Part shown: positions 54,941-61,766 of the stretch, one piece after another
Numbering within the stretch: position 1 is the first letter of the stretch
Layout of the letters: every line of letters begins with the position of its first letter
Source of the DNA: Marinomonas polaris DSM 16579
GTDB lineage: Bacteria > Pseudomonadota > Gammaproteobacteria > Pseudomonadales > Marinomonadaceae
NCBI RefSeq assembly: GCF_900129155.1
Contig: NZ_FQVF01000007.1
Location: 124,001 to 188,000 of the forward strand
Length of the DNA: 64,000 nt
Direction of reading: 5' to 3'
Made by a program: the position numbers and the translations under genes
The notes under the pieces: generated by a model
What the model was told of the DNA's origin: nothing
The model's database searches: none
Seen by the model: the letters and a program-made list of their open reading frames with translations, nothing else

Positions 54941-56659
54941 CTATAGATCGTTGAATAAATTAACGTTAGGCCACTTTTTAAGCCATTCTTGGGCGAGCTT
55001 TATTCGCTTTCTTAATGTCGCAGTAGACATATCATCTAGAGAGTGCTGGACTAAGAGATCGAGAAAATCTTCTTGAGAAATTTTTTTAATCATTACGTTA
55101 TGCCAGAGATAGCAAACTCCAATTAGTACGTTCTCGAGATACCTGCTTTCTAGTTTCTGATTATCCTTCAAAGTTTGTAATGTATACTGGCCTGTTACTA
55201 ATAAGCTAGCTAGATAAAGTCGCTCTTCTAACTGTAAGTTCGAGGGGCCATAAAATTTACATGGATTACCAAGTTGAAGGGTGATGGATTTCTTAAACAG
55301 CTGAGAAGTATCAATTTTAAGGCTGCGTGGAATCATTAGTGCGACAATGTCTAATCTAGTGTTCCTATACCGTTGATTTAGTTCTGTAAGCTGTTCATTG
55401 CTTAGCTGGCTGCTGTTTACGTAGTGGCCCATTAATTCCAAAGGGTCGGGAAGCTCGCCACTTAACCACCACAAAGGATGCAGGCCTACAGGGTTTGATT
55501 GAAATAGCAGCTGTATATCTGTCAGCGGACAAGGACTTGAGGTGCTTATTCTTTGGAGGTTTATATGCTCATCCCATTTTTGTAGAAGATCGGTTGAATA
55601 GAGCTTTTGTAATGTCTCTATGCATCCACGAACCTTAATTGACCAAGATGGATGTTTGAGCATCGTTAGATAAAGCATTATCAAATGGCGCAAAATCATG
55701 TGCTTGATCAGCTTTGGGTCACCGTCATCAAAGGTGTTCTGCTGAATTTTGGGGTAAAAGCCAGAACTAGGTTTTAATAATTGCCATAATGCCTTTGATC
55801 GTTGTTGAAACTTTTTCAACTGATTTGCGATAAGGTTCGGCTCGCGGAGAGTATTGTGGTAGTTGCGTGGCACTATATCAAGATGCTTATTGCAAAAGAT
55901 AGTAGGGGATATTCCTTCATAGTAGCAACATAGTGCGTGAAGCGTTGATGCCCACTTGCTGGGTTTATTACAGTTAAGCAGAGGAAATTTAACTTTATCT
56001 AATGGATTATTCCCAATCTCAAGCTCGCGAGCAACCTCAATAATATGACGGTGCTCATGACCAAATTGATCTAAATTCCTGTCATTTCTTGGGGCGTCAA
56101 ACATACCATGGGAGTGTATAACAAATGCAGTTTCACCATTATCCAGCGGCCTTTCATCAATAGCTACTAAGCTTGAGGTAAGCTTCTTTTTTATAACTAG
56201 CTCGTAGAGAGTAAGTAGTGTTGGGTCCGTAATAGTAATTTCACTATTATGTTGTCGGCTCTTATCTAGTGCCTCCCTTACAGAATAATAAGCTTTTAAA
56301 ATATTTTGAGGCTCTAAGAGAGATCGCTTAGGGTTGGTTAATAACTCAAACGGTAAATGAGGGAAGTTTTTTGCTACGCAATGTAAGTAACCAATAAGGC
56401 TCATGGGACAATTTAGCTCGGCTAGATGAGCCATGATGAATTCTAATTGCATTCGAGGTCTGAATGCTTTACTCAGCAGTGTATACACTTGTGGACGATG
56501 AAATAGATGTATGTGCTTGATAGCATCTTCAAAATTATTTAATTCTTTCTTGTCTCGCTCATCAAATGTCCCTAACAATAAGTTGTAAGAAATCCCTGCC
56601 TCAAAACACTTCCTTAAGAGGTCGTTAGCGCTGGCAGTCTTTAATGTTAATTTTCCCAT
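54941..56659 (-). CDS. Large protein of unknown function
   Basis: 572 aa; I do not recognise it. It is mostly helical with no signal peptide and no membrane helix. A His/Asp-rich stretch near residues 192-217 (FVIHSHGMFDAPRNDRN, then FGHEHRH) could bind metal. Cysteines are scattered. AGGA lies 6 bp before the ATG. It diverges from the 86-aa gene across 186 bp carrying an inverted repeat. Confidence 0.75.
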   Translation of the reverse strand: MGKLTLKTASANDLLRKCFEAGISYNLLLGTFDERDKKELNNFEDAIKHIHLFHRPQVYTLLSKAFRPRMQLEFIMAHLAELNCPMSLIGYLHCVAKNFPHLPFELLTNPKRSLLEPQNILKAYYSVREALDKSRQHNSEITITDPTLLTLYELVIKKKLTSSLVAIDERPLDNGETAFVIHSHGMFDAPRNDRNLDQFGHEHRHIIEVARELEIGNNPLDKVKFPLLNCNKPSKWASTLHALCCYYEGISPTIFCNKHLDIVPRNYHNTLREPNLIANQLKKFQQRSKALWQLLKPSSGFYPKIQQNTFDDGDPKLIKHMILRHLIMLYLTMLKHPSWSIKVRGCIETLQKLYSTDLLQKWDEHINLQRISTSSPCPLTDIQLLFQSNPVGLHPLWWLSGELPDPLELMGHYVNSSQLSNEQLTELNQRYRNTRLDIVALMIPRSLKIDTSQLFKKSITLQLGNPCKFYGPSNLQLEERLYLASLLVTGQYTLQTLKDNQKLESRYLENVLIGVCYLWHNVMIKKISQEDFLDLLVQHSLDDMSTATLRKRIKLAQEWLKKWPNVNLFNDL

Positions 56660-56780
56660 AACATCCTACAAGAAAAAATACAATAACAAGGTTGAAAAAA
56701 AGTTTTCTATGAAAACAGACGACACGACAAGTAATTCTCTTTAAATTCCCTGTGTGGGTGAACACATGTGCACTCAATTC

Positions 56781-56809
56781 ATGTAGAAAGCGTATAGAGC
56801 GTTCTACAT
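56781..56809. promoter_or_regulatory. Inverted repeat between two divergent unknown genes
   Basis: ATGTAGAA (56781-56788) and TTCTACAT (56802-56809) flank a 13-bp centre that itself has GC...GC symmetry. The position, 37 bp before the plus-strand start, suits an operator for one or both genes. Confidence 0.5.
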
Positions 56810-56845
56810 AACCTGTTTCAATATTTATAATAGTGAGGGCATAGT

Positions 56846-57106
56846 ATGCTTGACGATATTTTTGCAAACAACGAAAAACGCTTAAGAGCTCTACGTAAGG
56901 AGTATAGTGCAGACAGTGTCGCATCATTGGTCAATGACCGACTTAAAGAGAAAAGCGTAAATGATAGGGTGAGTGGTCCAGAAATAGATGCTTTTCTAAA
57001 AGTAACTGGTTTGGGTAAAAATAGAGCCTTAGTTTCCCATAAGGGATTTAAGGAAGCTATGGCTTTCGCTAAAGATTCTAGTTCTGATGGAGCTATGGTC
57101 TGTTAA
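56846..57106 (+). CDS. Small protein of unknown function
   Basis: 86 aa, not recognised. GAGGG lies 7 bp before the ATG, which supports it as a real gene. It is charged and helical (NNEKRLRALRKEYS, then NDRLKEKSVNDRV), soluble, and ends in Cys. It is read away from the 572-aa gene and towards the three-gene operon. It could be a regulator or a partner of either. Confidence 0.65.
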   Translation: MLDDIFANNEKRLRALRKEYSADSVASLVNDRLKEKSVNDRVSGPEIDAFLKVTGLGKNRALVSHKGFKEAMAFAKDSSSDGAMVC

Positions 57107-57124
57107 TTTATAGAAAACATTAAT

Positions 57125-57167
57125 GAGAGAGCCATGTTTATCGCTGATCTGTAAAAATAGCTCTCTC
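57125..57167. terminator. Hairpin between the small gene and the three-gene operon
   Basis: GAGAGAGC (57125-57132) pairs with GCTCTCTC (57160-57167), extended by TTAA on the outside. It lies between converging genes and is a probable terminator for both. Confidence 0.6.
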
Positions 57168-57300
57168 TTAATACTCTCTTTTCTATTCCTAAGGAATGAA
57201 TGATTAGGCTTATATTATTGATTTAAATGGGAAAATTTTTATGAATGCTTTTGACGGGGTGTTTTAATTGATCTATTTATTCTGAAGAAGGAGCTGCGCT

Positions 57301-57987
57301 CTAGTAATAGTGTGTTGTCGATTTCTCTAGTGAGCCCCTAAGCTTTTCAAGAACAAAGCTCAGGTTAGGTGAGGTAAGCTTACAACTACCTGACTTGGTT
57401 AGCTCTCCTTTTACTGTCATTCCTTCAAATTCAGCTTCAAACTTAATGCTATCGGTCAGGTAACGTTTATCAGAAACTAGTTCAGCAAAAGCCTCTCGGA
57501 CATCAGTTTTACCTGAAACTACTATTTTTGCCGTCGAGTTTAAGGAAGCCCGTATACCATAAGCAGATATCTGGAGAATTTTTACCTTTTCAGCTTCCTC
57601 TTCAATAAGGCCCAGCCAGCGCTCGGGGGCAACATTTAACTCAGACAAAACCAATCCAAGTCCAGTCAGGCTATGAAGCTTATTAGAAAACTTCCTTAGC
57701 GAGCGTGGAGGCTCAGAAATATACATAAAGCTTGATTCAGAGTTCCAGTTGAACTGACATGTATAGTAGTTAATTGATTCTACCTCGAAAATTTCACCAA
57801 AGGGATCTTCTACTACGTTTTTTAGGATTACTTTCTCAATGTATTTGCCAACAAGCTTTGTGGGTGTTGAAGTCGAAAGCAAAAAGCCAGAGCCAGAGTT
57901 CTCTGAGTATTGATGCTTTTTCATTAATTGTGAAAGCTCACCAAGAGAAATTGGGAGCTTTGAATATAACCACTTTGCTTTCATCAT
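57301..57987 (-). CDS. Third gene of the nuclease-like operon, unknown
   Basis: 228 aa, not recognised. No signal peptide or membrane helix. It alternates beta and helical segments, with ISEPPRSLRKFSNKLHSLTG in the middle and a beta-rich end (KFEAEFEGMTVKGELTKSG). It begins 3 bp after the preceding gene's stop (ATG 57987 or 57984) without a clear ribosome site, so translation is probably coupled. Being locked into this operon implies a shared job with the nuclease-like and SAP-like proteins. Confidence 0.75.
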   Translation of the reverse strand: MMKAKWLYSKLPISLGELSQLMKKHQYSENSGSGFLLSTSTPTKLVGKYIEKVILKNVVEDPFGEIFEVESINYYTCQFNWNSESSFMYISEPPRSLRKFSNKLHSLTGLGLVLSELNVAPERWLGLIEEEAEKVKILQISAYGIRASLNSTAKIVVSGKTDVREAFAELVSDKRYLTDSIKFEAEFEGMTVKGELTKSGSCKLTSPNLSFVLEKLRGSLEKSTTHYY

Positions 57988-57990
57988 TCG

Positions 57991-59094
57991 TTATTCGCCG
58001 TATGTCTGGAGTGCTTTCTGTAATGCCTTTTCTGATGCGTCCCTAAGTTTTAGATTATATCTGTCGTTATCAAATGATGACGCACCCTTCCTAGTAACAT
58101 TGTGCTCAGAGATATTGCTGTTGTACGGGTATAAACCTCTAATCGTATACATGAAATCAGTACATGATTTTGGCTGCCCAAATTGAGCTTCAAATTCTAC
58201 TTTAGGCCCTTCAAATGATTTATCTATAGCCGTCCAAATTATTCTATATATGTAAAACCCACTAGTGTGCAGCTGATTAAACTCAGTGGACTCAAGAACT
58301 CCCTCCCCAGCTAAAGCCGCTTTGTTTATGTATGATGCGAGCCTTGCTTCAGTTCCTTCATCCTCAAGCTCGTCTCGCAATTCTTGCTCAAAATGATAAA
58401 CGTCTACACTAGATACATTGTCGAATTCGAAGCCATCAACATTTCTAATCAAGTAATCAAAAAACTGGCTCCTTACTTTAGCATCTGGCAGAGTTTCAAG
58501 AGAAATAGAAAACTCTTCGATCTCCTTACCACTCTCTTGAGTTACTTGTGCTTTTAGGATTGTTTTGAGCCGCTCAGAAACTTCTTTTGCCTTTTTTGTT
58601 GATGGTAGTTTCATAACAACTCCATCTGCACTACTTTCAATCTGTATCTCACAGGTTTTAATCGTGCGTTGCCTGAGCTCCGTTTTGGTGAAGTCTTGAT
58701 CAAGGTAGGTCACAGTTAAGGTCGTCTTATTTCCCGACTTGGTCACTTTTACAGAATCCTCGCTATCAACAGAAAAATTCGCCTTTAATGTAGAGCAAGC
58801 CGTCATTATCTGCCTTGTTTCAATATCCCCTTTTAGATTGGTATGAGTTGTTTTGTCTTTTCTGTTAGGGTTTTCTAAAAGCCTTCCAATCCACTTGAAG
58901 TCAGCATAGCTAAATGTCAAAGAGCAAATTTTCTCAATAAGCTCTTGTTTTGGCGCATGTAAAGAAACGAGTTTCCCTCTCTTACGGAGGAAAGTTACAA
59001 GCTCACTTTGGGTGACTTTCTTATGTTTAAGAGCATCATAAATGTTCTTGTCAGTTGGAATATAAATCGACGGGCCAGCATTAACTTTAGACAT
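57991..59094 (-). CDS. SAP-like-domain protein of unknown function
   Basis: 367 aa. Residues 25-60 (VTQSELVTFLRKRGKLVSLH, then APKQELIEKI) look like a SAP/HeH nucleic-acid-binding helix pair. The rest is unknown, with beta strands around 100-175 (NKTTLTVTYLDQDFTK) and an acidic helical part near 230-260 (ELRDELEDEGTEARL). It overlaps the nuclease-like gene by 8 bp. I infer it brings the nuclease-like partner to nucleic acid or senses it. Not recognised as a named family. Confidence 0.75.
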   Translation of the reverse strand: MSKVNAGPSIYIPTDKNIYDALKHKKVTQSELVTFLRKRGKLVSLHAPKQELIEKICSLTFSYADFKWIGRLLENPNRKDKTTHTNLKGDIETRQIMTACSTLKANFSVDSEDSVKVTKSGNKTTLTVTYLDQDFTKTELRQRTIKTCEIQIESSADGVVMKLPSTKKAKEVSERLKTILKAQVTQESGKEIEEFSISLETLPDAKVRSQFFDYLIRNVDGFEFDNVSSVDVYHFEQELRDELEDEGTEARLASYINKAALAGEGVLESTEFNQLHTSGFYIYRIIWTAIDKSFEGPKVEFEAQFGQPKSCTDFMYTIRGLYPYNSNISEHNVTRKGASSFDNDRYNLKLRDASEKALQKALQTYGE

Positions 59095-60067
59095 TTTCTC
59101 GCATTCCTATTTCCATTGGATTGAAGCTTTTAGTGAAGTTAGTTATACGCTGCACTTCCAAGTGATCCATTTGCTTCTTCCTGCCATCATCGTTCCCCCA
59201 CATTTTCAAATACTCGTACTTGGCTTTTTCAAAGTTTGTATTTGCATTAGAGGATGCAGCAGTGAATCGAATTCGTATGGAATAGTCACTGCTAAACATC
59301 TGGTAATGAGACATTGCATCTATCAGATAGATGAATTCATCAATTGTTTCACCGCTTTCATGGTAGTAGATGATGAAACCACCGTTGAATTGGCTGCTAC
59401 CACGATGTTTAATAATTAACCAAGGGGATGTGAGAGCTTCAATTGTGGCAGGTTTGCCCCATTCATCTCCGCACCGCCGAGCACGAATGAGGTCAGGATA
59501 AAAGAACGTGTACTCGTCATGGCTAGGGAATAAGTCATCGGCTTTCAACATTTTTATGTCATTAACAACATCACATAGCCTTCGAATCAGATCAGGCCCT
59601 ACAACTATTAACTCATTCTCATCTGCAACAGGAATATCTTTGAATTCGACTTTTTCAAGTTCATCTTGAAAGTTCTTATCGTAATCACCGTCATGATTGT
59701 AGATAAAAAGTATCCCCGATACTTCACCAAAGCCAACATCATTCAAGAGAAATTTGTTTTGCCAACTATCGCTGATGTTGGCACATTCAACAGACATTGC
59801 GAGTGTCTTTAATGCTCGAGTGATGCTACTTTTGCTAATGCTTCCTGCTGCGTAGCTTTTCAAATCTGTATTGAGGTACTGAGTTTGTCCTGTGTAAGGG
59901 TCTTCATAGTAAAACACTACATCTGATGGGTGAGTGCTTTTGCCATGATGATCTGATTCACAACTCCAGTCTTCGTCTTTGGGCGCGCAAGTTTCCCATT
60001 TAAACCACTTGAAGATATCTTTAGATACCAATTTTGCTAGAGTTTCTATGTTTCCCGTTTCTGGCAT
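59087..60067 (-). CDS. PD-(D/E)XK nuclease-like protein
   Basis: 326 aa, first gene of a compact three-gene operon, with AAGGAAG 6 bp before the ATG. Residues 46-70 read HPSDVVFYYEDPYTG then QTQYLNTDLKSYA: Asp49, then Asp68-x-Lys70 after a beta hairpin. This is the catalytic pattern of PD-(D/E)XK nucleases, and Glu55 could also contribute. The remaining 250 residues are not recognised. There is no signal peptide, so it acts in the cytoplasm. The nuclease call is by pattern only. Confidence 0.7.
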   Translation of the reverse strand: MPETGNIETLAKLVSKDIFKWFKWETCAPKDEDWSCESDHHGKSTHPSDVVFYYEDPYTGQTQYLNTDLKSYAAGSISKSSITRALKTLAMSVECANISDSWQNKFLLNDVGFGEVSGILFIYNHDGDYDKNFQDELEKVEFKDIPVADENELIVVGPDLIRRLCDVVNDIKMLKADDLFPSHDEYTFFYPDLIRARRCGDEWGKPATIEALTSPWLIIKHRGSSQFNGGFIIYYHESGETIDEFIYLIDAMSHYQMFSSDYSIRIRFTAASSNANTNFEKAKYEYLKMWGNDDGRKKQMDHLEVQRITNFTKSFNPMEIGMRENV

Positions 60068-60261
60068 TATTCTTCCTTAATTGAGATGGGGTATGAGCTA
60101 ATATTACAAATACATTTTTTTAATATTAAGTCAAGTATATGAAAGAGGTGAAACTGTGTTCAATTTATTTAGCGATCCTGTTTTCCTCTGATTAGTGCTG
60201 CCTAGGTGCATGCCTTATCTCTACTTTCATAAATTCAATGATTAAGGGCTACATAATTATT

Positions 60262-60912
60262 TTAATTTATTTCTGTGATGACTGATCTTGCCACTTTTCC
60301 TACTAGTCTAATCGACTTATTAAAGTCTTCCCGCTTCAATGTCTCATCATCAAATTTGTCTGAATCACAGCATACTTTTATCTCTGTCCCTGCCAGATTT
60401 GGCTTTAGCCTTTTTATAGTGATGCCCATATTTGTTTCAATAACGAACACGCCAGTAGATATAGCTGTCTTGTTAGCCACTCTGGAAACTAGAACTACTT
60501 CGCCTACGTTTATTGTAGGTTGCATTGTGTTGTCTGGTGCTTCTAAAGCGAAAAGGTTGCTAAGCTCTTGCTCAGATAAGGATTTAGGCAAATAACGCTT
60601 AGGTAGCATCATGTGAGTTTCTGGCTTGGCTTTGCTCCAAGTCTTAGCTTTTGCTGAGTAGATTTGAATAGTAACCATATCTGAATCGTTATTTTCAGCT
60701 TGTCTTGGCTTCTTAACACCTTCTAAACCAAGCGCTTCTTGTGTTTCTTGGGGTAGGCTGCTCGCGTGATATTCAAAATTCACGCCTCGTAATCCCGTGA
60801 TTTGCCTATATTCCCAATTTTGACTTTTAGCCTTGCGCGTCACGTTTGTAGCATGTGCGGGCATGCCTTTTTGTCCTGCCAGTTCGGCAGCAGTAAACCA
60901 TTCTTTTTTCAT
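60262..60912 (-). CDS. Mu-type repressor with S24/LexA-like domain
   Basis: 216 aa from ATG 60912 (MKKEWFTAAELAG). The open frame extends 30 residues further upstream, but that part would cover the likely operator and is lysine/aromatic junk. The N-terminal domain (about 1-65, GQKGMPAHATNVTRKAKSQN) is like the Mu repressor/transposase DNA-binding fold. The C-terminal half is LexA/S24-like (ALEAPDNTMQPTINVGEVVLV, with the Lys in GITIKRL). The catalytic Ser of the SM motif is Thr here (NTMQP). It likely controls this mobile region. Confidence 0.82.
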   Translation of the reverse strand: MKKEWFTAAELAGQKGMPAHATNVTRKAKSQNWEYRQITGLRGVNFEYHASSLPQETQEALGLEGVKKPRQAENNDSDMVTIQIYSAKAKTWSKAKPETHMMLPKRYLPKSLSEQELSNLFALEAPDNTMQPTINVGEVVLVSRVANKTAISTGVFVIETNMGITIKRLKPNLAGTEIKVCCDSDKFDDETLKREDFNKSIRLVGKVARSVITEIN

Positions 60913-60994
60913 TATTACACCATGTTTATAGGGGTAAAAAATGATTTTGAATAATTTGTAAAATCTTTTTGTGGGATCTTTATTGATCTGAAAG

Positions 60995-61017
60995 GATTTC
61001 ACATATATGATTTCACA
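60995..61017. promoter_or_regulatory. Direct repeat operator between repressor and PAP2 gene
   Basis: GATTTCACA (60995-61003), five bases, then GATTTCACA (61009-61017). It lies between the divergent repressor and phosphatase genes, where a repressor operator is expected. Confidence 0.55.
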
Positions 61018-61073
61018 ACACTGACCAAGTGCAATTCAAAATCTCACTCTTTTAACTCTATAAGGTAACTAGA

Positions 61074-61709
61074 ATGTTCTCTTTGCATAACCCTGCTAAG
61101 GTAGGCTGGGGCGGATTTTTGCGCCTAAAATTTAACAAAAATAGCAAAACTACTCATTTAATCGATTTTAAGCGATGGTTTCAGGTAGTTTTGGTTACTT
61201 TTTCTTTATCCCATTTAAGTATAGTTCATGCTGATAGTGGTCTTGTCCGTGCTGGTGACAATCTACAAATTGGGATTCCACTGGCGTCTGGAGTGATCTC
61301 ATTAATGAAGGGGGATTTCGCTGGTACGGGGGAGTGGGCAGAGGGCGCTTTATGGACATCTGTTGCAACACACACATTGAAATTTGCAGTAAACGAAGAG
61401 CGCCCAAATGGAAATGATAATAACTCCTTTCCTTCTGGGCATACTTCTGCGGCCTTCCAGGGCGCAGCCTTCCTACAAATGCGCTACGGTTGGGAATACG
61501 GTTTACCTGCTTATGCTGCGGCGTCATTCGTTGGTTATTCACGTGTGAAAGGAAAATATCATTATTGGCATGATGTCGCGGCAGGGGCTGCGCTGGCAAT
61601 AGGTGTGCAATATGCTATTACGGGGATGGGGATTAGTGCTAGCAATCTGGTTGTAGCACCCATTGTTTCAGATAAACAGTATGGATTGTATGCGTCTATG
61701 AGTTACTAA
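61074..61709 (+). CDS. PAP2-family phosphatase
   Basis: 211 aa. All three motifs of the acid-phosphatase/lipid-phosphatase family are complete: KFAVNEERP (Kx6RP), PSGHTS, and SRVKGKYHYWHD (SRx5Hx3D). A signal-like hydrophobic stretch ends near residue 53 (SIVHADS) behind an unusually long charged N-terminus of 34 residues, so the true start may be internal. It probably acts on lipid or sugar phosphates at the outside of the inner membrane. AAGGTAAC precedes the ATG. As cargo beside a relaxase its role is unclear. Confidence 0.85.
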   Translation: MFSLHNPAKVGWGGFLRLKFNKNSKTTHLIDFKRWFQVVLVTFSLSHLSIVHADSGLVRAGDNLQIGIPLASGVISLMKGDFAGTGEWAEGALWTSVATHTLKFAVNEERPNGNDNNSFPSGHTSAAFQGAAFLQMRYGWEYGLPAYAAASFVGYSRVKGKYHYWHDVAAGAALAIGVQYAITGMGISASNLVVAPIVSDKQYGLYASMSY

Positions 61710-61716
61710 CATTAAG

Positions 61717-61760
61717 CCCCCTAAAAAAATTCATCGCTTGCTATGAACCTTTTTAGGGGG
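61717..61760. terminator. Bidirectional terminator, PAP2/relaxase
   Basis: CCCCCTAAAAA (61717-61727) and TTTTTAGGGGG (61750-61760) are perfect 11-bp arms between two converging genes. Confidence 0.88.
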
Positions 61761-61766
61761 GAATAT

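Noticed and set aside
56625-56927. 100-aa minus-strand frame over the unknown genes' spacer
   Set aside because: It overlaps both the spacer and the start of the better supported 86-aa gene and has no ribosome site.
60913-61002. 30-residue N-terminal extension of the repressor
   Set aside because: Aromatic/lysine-rich and overlaps the likely operator; the Mu-type domain begins at ATG 60912.
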